DNA of 64,000 bases from contig CAICTM010000253.1 of NCBI GenBank assembly GCA_903772945.1, positions 20,298 to 84,297 of the forward strand, given 5' to 3'. A program made the translations under genes and the position numbers. The notes below the pieces were generated by a model that saw only the letters and a list, made by a program, of their open reading frames with translations, did no database searches and was not told the DNA's origin. Source of the DNA: Seminavis robusta (Eukaryota; Bacillariophyta; Bacillariophyceae; Naviculales; Naviculaceae). Shown here one piece after another: positions 9,109 through 19,431 of this stretch (position 1 is the stretch's first letter; each line of letters starts with the position of its first letter).

Positions 9109-10395
9109 CTAGTTCAAACAAAGTGCGCCAAGGACGGCATTGACTTGTTCCACAGCATTGTCCACATCCTTGGCGGCCGTTGACGCTTCCACCTTGTCGG
9201 CATGCCGACGCAGCGTCTCAAACAGGTCAATGTTGGGAAGTGATTCCTTTCGTTGCATCATAGGAATGGGACTGGAGGTGTCCAAAGGCAAATCCTCATC
9301 ATGAGTGTTAAACTGCTCCGGCTTGATCCGATCGACCCTCTTGGGTTTCCCATCGGGTCCAAAGATGCGCCGAGTTCTGGGTTTCTTGGGTCCCATCCAT
9401 TGGGCCTTCAACGCTTCCCAAATACCTGGTAGATCTTCCAAAGTTTCCAGGTACATATGAGCAATGTTCTGCAGTGTGGAGTGAGATTCCAAGAGGCTTG
9501 GAACATGGAGTGCATGTTCATCCCCTGGGATTCTGCTACTACTGATCATCTGAACATTCTCTGCCAATTTGGCTTGGGCATCCCGAAAGAGCCAGGGAAT
9601 GATCCGCGTAAAGCGCTGCAATTGTCGATTCACTTTGCAGTGTTCAAATTCCACCATGGATTTCTCTGCTTTTTTTCGATGCTTGAAACGATGTACCAGT
9701 TTGGCCAATTGGCGTTGTTTCAGTTGTTCAATTTGTTCCAATTTTCGATGCAACAGCATCATGCGAAAAGCGTAGCGCTGTCGGTACCCACGAAAGAGAG
9801 CCTGGAGTTTGGTGGCTCCAACATGTTGTTGTTGCTTTTCCTTTTTCTTTGTTGCGAGAGCTTTGAGAGAGTCTTCTTTTGTGCTAGGGCTAGACAGCAC
9901 CACTCGACGACCTACACAGTCACCACCCGTAATGTCATGTTCAAATAGCGGAGAAGAAGTTTCCGAGTCTGTCAAAGCACTGGTTTGACTGATATCCCGA
10001 CTCTCCAGCATCTGGTGCTCCGGTATTTGCTGCTTGTAGAGTGATTCCGATTGAGCTCCCCACTGCTCGCGATGATCCAACAAGGACAGGTGCGCTGCCA
10101 GAGCCGACGGTTTGTTGTTGTCGTCGGAGGAACTGTTGCTCCGCCTAAAGCTATCAAACACATTGCCCAGCAAGCTCTTGGCTCGGGACTTTTTGCTCTT
10201 CCCCGCAAACAGACTGCTGCTGCTGCTCTGGGAACGGCCACTTCGGAGTGTATTTTCTCTTCCCGTCAAGAGCGACAGGGGCTGCGTCATGGTCGAAAAA
10301 CGCGAATTCTTTGGAGTGCTACTACTATCGTTGCAGCCTGCAGATAGCGAAAGGGAGCTGTTGGTAGCAGCGTCTTGCAGCGGCTGTCGTCGCAT
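9109..10395 (-). CDS. IQ-motif (calmodulin-binding) protein
   Basis: 428 aa from the ATG at 10395 (MRRQPLQDAA); the frame is open 39 codons further, but that extension is not conserved-looking and would need a start further out. The N-terminal half is serine-rich and disordered, with a basic cluster GKSKKSRAKSLLGNVFDSFR. At about residues 192-206 lies the IQ motif (KLQALFRGYRQRYAFR), followed by a strongly basic helix with QLKQRQLAKLVHRFKHRKKAEKS, suited to binding calmodulin or a related EF-hand protein. The C-terminal part has a short ordered-looking region (MYLETLEDLPGIWEALKAQW) and a basic loop, GPKKPRTRRIFGPDGKPKR. No myosin motor or kinesin domain is present. Calcium-dependent scaffolding is inference from the IQ motif. 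Confidence 0.8.
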   Translation of the reverse strand: MRRQPLQDAATNSSLSLSAGCNDSSSTPKNSRFSTMTQPLSLLTGRENTLRSGRSQSSSSSLFAGKSKKSRAKSLLGNVFDSFRRSNSSSDDNNKPSALAAHLSLLDHREQWGAQSESLYKQQIPEHQMLESRDISQTSALTDSETSSPLFEHDITGGDCVGRRVVLSSPSTKEDSLKALATKKKEKQQQHVGATKLQALFRGYRQRYAFRMMLLHRKLEQIEQLKQRQLAKLVHRFKHRKKAEKSMVEFEHCKVNRQLQRFTRIIPWLFRDAQAKLAENVQMISSSRIPGDEHALHVPSLLESHSTLQNIAHMYLETLEDLPGIWEALKAQWMGPKKPRTRRIFGPDGKPKRVDRIKPEQFNTHDEDLPLDTSSPIPMMQRKESLPNIDLFETLRRHADKVEASTAAKDVDNAVEQVNAVLGALCLN

Positions 10396-11689
10396 AGTCA
10401 AATAGCAGGAAGCGGGAAACAGGAAAACAAGCAAGCTCTTGGTTGTTCGTCGACCAAGGCTACTGTACCAATGGAACCGGCAGTGGAAGGTTTGTCTTAT
10501 TGCCACTCTCACCCCTCACCTCTCTCACCAAAACAACGTGACCCTTTGAACAAGAACCAACTGAAAACTTTAGGTTCGAAGAGGGCGCCCGCGCAAAAAC
10601 GGTGAGATGTACTAACAGATAGCGAGGGCTTACTTATGTGACAAATTCTACTTAGAATAAGTACACCCACCTTGTTAAAGCCTCATTGGCATAAACTTCT
10701 ATGCATAACTTCCATGACGCTGTACTGGTACCATACCATGGTAGTTTCTTTGTCCAGAAAGACAAGACAGCGTAGCGCTCGGGACTCAGATGGTGGCTAC
10801 CGCCCCACCCCCACGCCACCCTTGCTTTGATGTTTTATTGACTGCAGAGGGCATAGTTTTCTTGCTTTGTTTTGTTGGGGGCTCATCTGCTCCATGATAC
10901 TAGCTAGTACATGTACATAGCTTGAGCAGGTACATCGATGCATCATGGGCTTTGTTGGCTGAGTGATTTCAGTGTATGGCATACATGTTCTGGAGTCGAG
11001 TCAGATGGTCCGTTAGGTTTTTGTTGTACTAGAACAGCGTGCTGAGGAGGGAGCTGGTTGGTGTGCGTGGAGGAGGTGGTTGGCTTCACTCTCAAAACCT
11101 GCCATCAGTGTCAGAGGCATCAGCATCCCGCACAATGGTGTCATTACTAGTACGGAAAGCCGCTTGCCAGTACCAAAAGACCCTTGCTGCCACCATATTC
11201 CTAAAACAAAAGCTGTCACCACCGGTCTGGACTGGAATACTCTCCTAGCTATGCATAGGCTCACTGGTGAAGACATCCTGGCTGCCTTGCTTGTTCCGAG
11301 TCGATTCAAAGCTACCATATCCATGCGTCAATATACCGGTATACAAGGTCGATCTAGGGGGGTATTATCTACACTGGTCCTTCAATGTCTCCCCAATGTT
11401 CACAGACCAGGCCAGCCTTCTCTGCAGCTCGCGGCTCGCACTGCCAGATTGATTGAGAAAACTCCTAGATAAGATGCTTCCGATGGATAGCCGCCGCCTT
11501 TGTAACATGCATTTCAAATTTTGCTCTGTTGGTTTATAGCGCTACACTAGACAGTCTTGGACAGCTGGTGAATTTCTGAACTGACCGTCCGGGCAAGGAC
11601 GGAAGTATCTACAGTTTGTACACCAATTACTGACAAGGGTTGGATACATGAAGCTCAACACGCAGGCGCGAGCTCTGGCAGTATGTTCC
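10396..11689. other. intergenic, no gene supported
   Basis: About 1.3 kb between the 5' end of the IQ gene and the 3' end of the carotenoid oxygenase. Overlapping open frames at 11013-11472 on both strands show no domain or composition suggesting coding. Confidence 0.5.
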
Positions 11690-13459
11690 TTATTTCAAGT
11701 TTTTCCAATCGATGAAGCCCGAATGCAGTCCGTAGGGAACATGATAAGGCAAGGTTGCCGAATAGACAGGCCCTGCATCCAAATCGTCTCCATCAAGCAT
11801 CATCACTTTGGATTGAATGGGCGCAGCATCATAATCGTTTGCGACATCCTTCCAGTTGACACCCTTGGGTACGTAATTGGCGATGATTAGAATGTATTCT
11901 CCATCTTGGTCCACCTTGGGCACCACGGTCGGTTCGGTCATGACGGCAAACCCCTCTGGCATTGCGAACTTTCCCACGACGTCTCCCTTATTGAACTTGT
12001 CCGAATCCACGGCCGCCAATTTGGCAATGGCTCCAAAGATGACGCCTTCTTGGGGCTGAGCATAGACTTCCAGAGGCCCACCTATTGATTTGGCCGATAG
12101 ACAGTAGCAAGCGGGACACTCTAGACCAGTCAGTTTTTCATTGATGACGGGGAATTCCACCACATGTTCGGGATTGAGCGTTTGCTCCGTCACCACTCCG
12201 GTTGTCAAGTCAATGGAATATTCGTAGTAGTAACTGGGTGCGAATTGTTCGAGATAGCAGGCTTGGGGAATGGGTTCGGACCGGAATCCCTGTACAATGA
12301 CAGTGTTGGCATCATCCGTTTCCCAGGCATTGACCGCATGCAGGACAACTCCTGGTTCGCAGTCAAACCAACGAATCTCCCCCTTGTTGTTGTCACCACG
12401 AGGGACCAATCCAATGCGTGCGGGATGATCTGGTTCGTATTCGACTGGGAATTTGTCTCTGAGGATTCGATTAGTTCTCAAAGTGAGAGGTAGGTCCAAT
12501 ACAACGGCGTAGTTTTCAGTAATGGCACAGTCATGACTAAAAATGGGTGTGGGGATATCAATCCCAACCGATTCTTTGAGCGCAAATCCCGGAGCAAAGA
12601 CATCCATTCTCAGGTAGGGTTGTTGATCCGATCGATACGAGACATGGATCCTGTCCCCCGTTTTGGGACAAGTGCGTCCGTGGGCACTGAGGACCCCTCC
12701 CGAGATGGGAATGGTGGTATCGATCGCTCCATTGAGAGAAGATGAGGCTTCCACGGTACGAAGGCGCCCATCTTGACCAATTTCGACCTCACTTGGCGGG
12801 CATTGCTCCATCAGGGCTAGAATTTTGCCGCCGTGTTCTGCCAATGCCGTGTTGCAGGTATCCTTTTGTGCCTGCAGCGTTCGAAAGGCCAGGGCATTGC
12901 TCACAATGGATTGAATCATGGGAAGTCCACGTGGAACACCACTGAGCGTGCCCTGAAACTTTTTGCCGGATTGTTGTTCCAATTGTCGTCCTTTGGTATC
13001 AATGTACGTGGCACTGTAGGTAGGCCGCATCTTTGGTTCTTTGGATTTTGGAGGAAATGTCACGCAATGAATCATACCATCTCCGTCGTAGAATCCATCC
13101 GTGGCATCGGCGCCATTGGGCCCCACTCTCAAGTAGGCACCCGGCGGAAAATCTGCGGGAATGGTTCCTTCCTCTTTTGCAATGGCCATGGGATCGGGTC
13201 GTTCGGGACAAGACACAAAGAGGGCGTTCCACGAGTCCGTGTCATGATGCCTCTTTAGAGCAGCTTCGGTTTGATCTTGCAGGCTCTTGATTTCCTCCTT
13301 GGAACGCTGAATCTTGGATTTGCTGGGCGCTACAGTCGAAGCCGACGTCGACAACAAAGGGAGAGAAAAGGAGTGGACCTCATGGCCCGACAAGAGCAGC
13401 AGCAGACTGGTACTAGTAGCTACGATCCTCATTCTCTTCACTTTTCCTATTCCAACCAA
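11690..13459 (-). CDS. carotenoid cleavage oxygenase (RPE65/CCD family), likely plastid-targeted
   Basis: 589 aa from the ATG at 13459; the ATG at 13432 (MRIVATSTSLLLLL) would also give a good signal peptide. The family uses a non-haem Fe(II) held by four histidines to split carotenoid double bonds with O2. All four can be placed: His260 in SAHGRTC, His309 in FSHDCAITENY, His374 in VLHAVNAWE and His579 in GLHSGF. Other family signatures are PPGAYLRVGPNG, GDGMIHCVTF and DWKNL at the C terminus. The N terminus is hydrophobic and ends HEVHS-FSLP; a Phe right after the predicted cleavage site is the hallmark of diatom bipartite plastid presequences, so a plastid location is likely. Length fits the family. 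The substrate (fucoxanthin-type carotenoids, beta-carotene or an apocarotenoid) cannot be read from sequence. Single exon. Confidence 0.92.
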   Translation of the reverse strand: MVGIGKVKRMRIVATSTSLLLLLSGHEVHSFSLPLLSTSASTVAPSKSKIQRSKEEIKSLQDQTEAALKRHHDTDSWNALFVSCPERPDPMAIAKEEGTIPADFPPGAYLRVGPNGADATDGFYDGDGMIHCVTFPPKSKEPKMRPTYSATYIDTKGRQLEQQSGKKFQGTLSGVPRGLPMIQSIVSNALAFRTLQAQKDTCNTALAEHGGKILALMEQCPPSEVEIGQDGRLRTVEASSSLNGAIDTTIPISGGVLSAHGRTCPKTGDRIHVSYRSDQQPYLRMDVFAPGFALKESVGIDIPTPIFSHDCAITENYAVVLDLPLTLRTNRILRDKFPVEYEPDHPARIGLVPRGDNNKGEIRWFDCEPGVVLHAVNAWETDDANTVIVQGFRSEPIPQACYLEQFAPSYYYEYSIDLTTGVVTEQTLNPEHVVEFPVINEKLTGLECPACYCLSAKSIGGPLEVYAQPQEGVIFGAIAKLAAVDSDKFNKGDVVGKFAMPEGFAVMTEPTVVPKVDQDGEYILIIANYVPKGVNWKDVANDYDAAPIQSKVMMLDGDDLDAGPVYSATLPYHVPYGLHSGFIDWKNLK

Positions 13460-13918
13460 CCAACCGAAACAGTGTGCGAGGAGTCTCGGACAGACCTCTA
13501 CTAGAGGGGAAGCGACGAAGAGTGGTCTGATCCGATTGAATCATTCAGAAGGAAAGAACATGCGCTGTCATGGGCTTGATGCTCAGCTAGCTACTAGCTA
13601 GATAGAGCTTCTACGACTACTAGTACTGTACGGGTTGCTGGCTTGATTTTGTGTGTGATGATGCTGGTATCGCAGACGTCATCCTCATTTTTCTGAGGAG
13701 TTGTGGGAGTTGCAGGAGTGGTGAGGAACTCTGCTTCATTGGCAGATTTTCCTTCGAGGTGGTTGGCAGTTGGCAGAGTTGGCAGCATCCCATTGCTGAC
13801 GTGGCGTCCTGTTGAAGCAGCTGTTCTGTAGAGGAACGGTCTTCCACCAACAAGTGCGAACAGGCGAGCACAGGGGGGGGGGAGACCGTATCTTCTGGAA
13901 CCATGTGACAATTTCACC
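13460..13918. other. intergenic, no gene supported
   Basis: Upstream region of the carotenoid oxygenase. It includes CTAGCTAGCTAC-type short repeats at 13584-13602 and a G run near 13872-13882. Two shadow open frames on the minus strand are not convincing. Confidence 0.5.
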
Positions 13919-13921
13919 TAA

Positions 13922-14818
13922 GGCCGCTCTCTACCGGAGGGACTAAAGTAGCGACTAAGCCATATTTCGTAGTTTAGTCCATAGTTTAGTCTCCGGGGGT
14001 GGTGTCTACCCAAGCCACTAAACGTCCCACGGACTAAAGGGTTTAGTCAAAGTTCGTTCACCGACTAACCGGAGGCTGGTTAGTCGGTGAGCGAGCGTAA
14101 CGACTAAAGCCTCTTTAAGAACGAATCGAATCAGCCTCATGGACAGCCTCACTATCAGAGCATCGTGACAGAGCTGATAGAGTAGAGGTGCAAAACAATA
14201 CGACTGCACACCGAGTTGGATAACAAATTCCAACAGGATTACCACAGAGGTGCCTTCGTGGGAGTTCCGAACGATCGAACGATCGAAGAGGAGTACGGTC
14301 GGCCGATAGTAGAGGTGCAAACGATCGAACCATGGAACCATCCAAGAGGTGCAAACGATCGAACGATCGAATGATAGTAGTAGTAGAGGTGCAAACGATC
14401 GAACGATCCAATGATAGTAGTAGTACCGGTATAGTAGTAGTAGAGGTGCAAACGATCGAGGTGCATGGCAATGATGTGTTTTGAGTCTTGTTATCTCAGT
14501 CTTGTTATCTCAAAAAAGTAATCACTTCTGTTAAGTCTTTGTTTGAGTCCTTTAATCCCTTCTGTTAAGTCTTTGTTTGAGTCCGTTACATCTTTTTTGA
14601 GTCCTTTAAGTCCAGTAGTGTTCCGTTTAGTCATTTGTTTAGTCATTTGGTAGACAGGTTGAAATGACTAAAGAACTGACTAAATTGTTTAGTCCGAGAT
14701 TTAGTCATCTGCTGGTAGACACCACCATTACTAAAGGATAATGACTAAATCTTGAACTAAACAACCACCTAAAGGTTTCCTTTAGTCGCTACTTTAGTCC
14801 CTCCGGTAGAGAGCGGCC
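13922..14818. mobile_element. non-autonomous PIF/Harbinger-type MITE
   Basis: An 897-bp element whose ends are inverted copies starting GGCCGCTCTCTACCGGAGGG and continuing about 38 bp almost perfectly. Weaker inverted similarity runs further inward (a GGTGGTGTCTACC block at about 14000 and its complement near 14715). It is flanked on both sides by TAA (13919-13921 and 14819-14821). A three-base TWA duplication plus GG-starting ends is the signature of PIF/Harbinger transposons. No transposase frame is inside. Many ACTAAA/TTTAGT words repeat in both orientations near the ends, probably subterminal protein-binding sites. Confidence 0.8.
14260..14470. repeat. tandem array of GAGGTGCAAACGATCGAACG-type units inside the MITE
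   Basis: At least four imperfect copies of a unit containing GAGGTGCAAACGATCGAACG are separated by ATGATAGTAGTAGTA spacers. The array is rich in the palindrome CGATCG. It explains the Ser/Arg/Leu-rich false open frames on the minus strand here. Confidence 0.75.
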
Positions 14819-15052
14819 TAAGTAACTTAACGGCCATTAAAGTAACTAAACGGCAGTTGCTAAGTAAGCAAAATGTGAGCACTTGCAAGTCAACTCCAAA
14901 TCAACTCTGACCGTGGCAAAAATGGTACCGCCTTAAGTAGGTAAATTGTGAGCGTTTACACATCACTTGCGACAAACCCAATCAGAGACTGCCAAAACAC
15001 GAACAATGGTAACTCATGTCGCAACAACAATAGCAAGGGAACGACTACGCTG

Positions 15053-15353
15053 TACCAACCAACCAACCAACCAACCAAACCAACCAAACCAACCAACCAA
15101 CCAACCAACCAACCAACCAACCAACCCAACCAAACCAACCAACCAACCAACCAACCCAACCAACCAACCAACCAACCAAACCAACCAACCAACCAACCAA
15201 CCAACCAACCAACCAACCAACCAACCAAACCAACCAACCAACCAACCAACCAACCAACCAACCAACCAACCAACCAACCAACCAAACCAACCAACCAAAC
15301 CAACCAACCAACCAACCAACAACCAACCAACCAACCAACCAACCAACCAACCA
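15053..15353. repeat. (CCAA)n microsatellite, about 300 bp
   Basis: Nearly pure CCAA tetranucleotide repeat with occasional extra A or C that shifts phase. Every plus-strand frame translates to Pro-Thr-Asn-Gln and every minus frame to Gly-Trp-Leu-Val, which produces five spurious open frames of 160-215 codons. Confidence 0.95.
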
Positions 15354-16548
15354 TGCGACCACGAGGACAGTCCACAAACATCGACAACCAAGCGATCGGG
15401 CGATATACCACCGCAACAAGCTCTTGTAGCACGTGTAGTAGTGCGTGTAGATGTTGTTGTAGAAGATCGAAACTGGTCGACTTGGACAACCGACCGACTG
15501 CCGAACAACAGCCTTGACCTTGATCAAGCAACCAAACGACAATCAGAAACAACAACGCCAATCAACACGGCAAACGCCAATCAAAATTGTTGCATCGATC
15601 TCGAGTTGTAGTAGTAGCACCTGCCTGGTAGCGGATATCCGATTCACAACTGGTTGTAGCCTAGTAGTAGCGGATCGTGTTGTTTTGTTGCTGTTGTTGT
15701 TGTTACTGAAAGGAGCCAAGAGTCAACCACGGTAAATCATGCTTCGTTCCAGGGTTTCTAGCAAAATTGGCCGGGATGAATTGAGTACTGAAATTTCGAT
15801 AGTGAAAACAGTCCTGTTTGCTTCTCAACTTCAACTTTCTGTAGAAAACGTACTAGAGTCTACACGAATTCTCCAAAATAATTGGAGCATGGTTCCGATA
15901 ATTTTAACTGTACATTATTAACTGGTACCAGTCGAAAACCTCCTTGAAAAAGCGCGCCCCCATTGAGCAGTTGAATATTGTAACTGATCTATACTCGCCA
16001 ATAACCAGACATGAAGGATGGATATGACATCGCAACGCCTTCGACAGGTCGGTCGACGATGATCCCCAGTGTTAGTTAGCCATTGTCCTGCCAGCCAGGT
16101 CATGTATTAGGTGTCTAAAGTAGAGAGCAAGCTGAAATCATGGATTTAGGTAAATTTACAATATTTACCACATTTTAGACCCCTAATTCTTTTATCGGGC
16201 CTTAAATCCAGCACTCTGAATTTGAGACACGGAAAGTTGCTTCCACGCTGATGAGAACAAACACAAAACTCATTCCGTTCGATCCATCACCATGACCAAG
16301 GCAACTCGAAACAAGCGGCGTGCCGCTGCCACCACGCCTTACCACAAAGACAGTAGGACCTACTTGACGGTACCACTTCGAAAACAATTGACTCCAGCTG
16401 TTCTGCTTCAACAGCATGTGGACTCCGCTTTTAAATAAAATGGCTTCAACCCTTCTTTGGCTGAGAGAGTGTTACCGTATTAACGTGGGCATTGTGTTTT
16501 AGCTCGACACGGACAACCACTGAGTCGTGCAACTCCAGCCTTTTTGCA
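15354..16548. other. no gene supported
   Basis: Between the microsatellite and the broken nuclease-kinase gene. Short open frames only. A GTT-rich stretch lies at 15680-15705. Confidence 0.5.
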
Positions 16549-19422
16549 ATGAGTGCAAGTCTCTTTCCAACAACAGCATCAACCAGTGCCCCAAATCAAG
16601 ATGACAACAGTGGTGAACTGGGTATTAATAAAGGCGGATTTCCCAAGCTGTCAACGGGGCGGTGGCGTTCGCTGCAGGTGAATGCATCGCAAGGTCGGGA
16701 TCCAAAGAGAATGAAGCTTCGTCAATGCAACGATATCCCGCCTGTACAGAATGGAGTTATATCTGCAAGCAAAACTCCAGTTTTTGATGAAGGGCGGAAG
16801 GTTGATATAGTCTTCGCACGCGCTCGCAATGTCAGGCTGTTCTTTGACGTCGACGTTTCGGATGTAACAGAAGTTCCCGATCACGAGATGCCCAGCTACC
16901 TAAAGAAGGCCCTAAAAGGCTGTTTTACCTCTGAGGAAACACTGCGTAATGCGGTGTACACAAACCTCATCGATGACCATGGAGTCGCCTTTCCAGAATC
17001 AAGTATCAAGAAAGTTAAGGGACTGAAGAAAGTGTTGTGGGCGGCAATAGGCAAAAAGGGCAGAGTCTACGAAGAAACAGATCTTGCGTCGCTCATGACC
17101 GAATATGGCAAATTGCAAGGTCACAAGTCCAACAATATGCGAAGGATCATGAAAGGATTGCCTGTCACAACAGCTTTTAAACCAGACTTTGCGCCTCTTG
17201 ATTCCAAGGATGGAGCTGATATTCAAATCCGATTTGGGGAGTTCAAAATTACAAGGAAATACAACACAACAATAGCCTGCACACAATGTACCATGTATCT
17301 TCTTGCTCTTATGAATTGGCTGCGCACGGAGCTTGGTAAACCTGTTGACGCTGTTTATGGGTTTTATTTTTGCGGACTCAGATGCGAGCACCAAGACTGC
17401 ACCTATTCTGTGGTTTCGTCAAGCTTTCTATGCCAACTACACTTGGGGAATGCCTTGAAGTAGAAGTCTACGAGACTACAGACACGGTTGAGAGTAACGT
17501 GCCAATGAACGCGTTGATTCACTTCCTGCTGCATGGTAAGTGTTGGTCTGTTAGTGGAGAAATGCTGCAAGGTGGAATTATGAAACAAGAGAGACGGATT
17601 CCCTCCCTGTACACCTTACCGACAAGTCTTTGGGAAGACAATCCTGACAACCGGCAGCTTATCATTCACGGAGCGCTATCTGTTGTGTTCATTGTCTCGG
17701 TACCTGGCCTGAAACATTTGCTGGCAGAACACTTCAAGAAGGTCAAACACAATTTGCTCTGGGGTTTGTTCTGTCAGCGGGTGGATACCTTAATCTCAGC
17801 AGACGGTAGCGAGAGTGACGATACAAAATACTACCTCAAAATTAGATCCAAAGACACATCTTTGCAGCCCAAACCAATGGAACATATGGATGACGCATGG
17901 GACGTGCTCTCGCAAAATCAGTCAGTCTCAGGAACCTATCCTATCAGACATTCTCTGATAGCGGTATCGGGGTTACACTCATGAGAGATCGCGGAGTCCC
18001 CCTGGCCACCGTCATTTCATCTTTCAGAGCGAGGGCACTCCTTCCCCAGTTTAAGACAATCATGGAGACAGCCTCATTTCTCAGCAACCATCTCCCGCAT
18101 GGGGACGTTCTCCCCCACAACCTTGTCTATGACGACAAAAAGGAGGAGATTAGCCTCATCGAGATTGACAAAGGAGTTTGGACTCGGGGATCGCTTCCGA
18201 CAAGGAAGAATGTGTACAACAATGGAGATGACGACTGGTATAAAGCTCTTCGGTATTCCAACTAGAGCTGGCTTCTGTGTTTGGGGAGCTTCACACACCC
18301 CTTGACCTTCACATAGCACTGGTTGACCGCCTCAACAGTTGGCGCAATTCCCTCCCATTGCTCCTCAACCCCCAGTGGGATGCCACCCTTACTCAACTTA
18401 TTGTCTCCCAAGACCGGATCGAATGGAAGAACTTCTTGGAAGGTCTACCATCCATCCGTTTTGTCCAGTATATGGATTCCTTCTACAGACGAGAGGGATA
18501 CTCCATCACTGGTACCACTTGGACTTCCAAAATCCTTCGCAAAACCCACATGATGGCTTGGAGCTTATGGGAACATCGGAACAAGATTCTACACAACGAC
18601 CAAAAGCCCCGTCAGAAACAAGCCCTCAACCTGTTACACCAAGCAATTGCCAATGAGTACATCAAAGGTACCAGGGGACTCCCCTCATGTTATCACCATT
18701 ACTTCAAATACTCACTCATTTCCCTTCTCACAAAACCAAAGTCCTACAAACATTCCTGGCTTCAAGGGCTGCACACTGTCCGCGATAGAGAAACTAGACG
18801 TGCCCACCAAATCACTGAAGACAGAAGGAATTCCAGACTCTATCAGTGGTGTGCCTCAGGACGCCTCTAGCTAGCTTCTCCATCACCTCTCCCTTGAACC
18901 ACCTCAGAACCAATCCGTCTTTTCGAAGACACCATTAGCACATGGCCTTAGCGTGCCATACCCTAAGGAAAGCATTAGCGTGCATTCCCAAAGAAACAAC
19001 AACCTTGTATGGAACATCTTTAGGGGCCTTAGCGAGCCCATAACCCTTCTACTCGAACAGGGGGCCAGTAGTGCCCCCTGTCATTCTGAGTGAAGTATAA
19101 GCAAGCCCTCGGTGCAGTAGCAAAATAATACCTACTAATCATTGTGACCAACCAACCAACTTTTTGTAAAAGACGCAAAAAGGTACACAAGAGCGCAGCT
19201 GCTCGCTTCCTTCTTGTACATTCTCACCGAGGCGCCAAACGAGAATATTGAGTGTTACAGGAATGTGCCAAGCTGAAGGAAGAAGCAAAGAAACTTGGCA
19301 AATCTTTGTGCGATCTAGACAAGACGAACAAGCTTGCGAAGATACCCGAACGACTAAAAAAGTTCAACGCCTGGGTAGACAGGCTCGAGAGCATGATGAA
19401 TGACATCTTGAACCATTTTTAA
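16549..19422 (+). pseudogene. broken PD-(D/E)XK nuclease-like plus kinase-like gene, split by a retroelement tail
   Basis: The frame begins at the ATG at 16549 (a GTG-led extension to 16492 is unlikely) and is intact to about 17400. Around residues 215-240 of this part the pattern K-P-D, then about 17 residues, then GEFK matches the catalytic core of PD-(D/E)XK nucleases, followed by a Gln-containing helix. The frame shifts at about 17400 and again at about 17950. The third segment has LPHGDVLPHNLVYDD and SLIEIDKG, which match the catalytic HxD...N loop and metal-binding Asp of protein-kinase-like folds. At 18262 the gene is cut within WYKALRYSN by inserted DNA. It resumes at 19161 with a frame encoding KRYTRAQLLASFLYILTEAP, shifts once more, and ends with a coiled-coil-like tail (AKLKEEAKKLGKSL) at 19422. 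Nuclease-kinase pairs are known in eukaryotic Crinkler-like proteins; membership here is inference. Clearly non-functional as assembled. Confidence 0.6.
18263..19160 (+). mobile_element. 5'-truncated non-LTR retrotransposon tail
   Basis: A 900-bp insertion inside the kinase gene. An open frame at 18277-18870 encodes about 197 residues resembling the C-terminal tail of diatom LINE-type reverse transcriptase proteins: SQDRIEWKNFLEGLPSIRF, then QYMDSFYRREG, then ILRKTHMMAWSLWEHRNKIL. The reverse transcriptase core itself is absent, as expected for a 5' truncation. About 290 bp of non-coding 3' sequence follows and ends in CCAACCAACCAAC. The left flank also ends CCAAC, so there is a short duplication or microhomology at the junction. 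The family call is from memory of the pattern; the boundaries come from the host gene resuming at 19161. Confidence 0.6.
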
Positions 19423-19431
19423 TGCGGAGCA

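Noticed and set aside
14260-14470. CRISPR-like array
   Set aside because: The units are contiguous or separated by near-identical low-complexity spacers, no cas genes are present and the organism is eukaryotic. It lies inside a MITE.
14948-15611. Pro-Thr-Asn-Gln and Gly-Trp-Leu-Val rich open frames of 160-215 codons in five frames
   Set aside because: All are translations of the (CCAA)n microsatellite; a stop-free tetranucleotide repeat is open in every frame.
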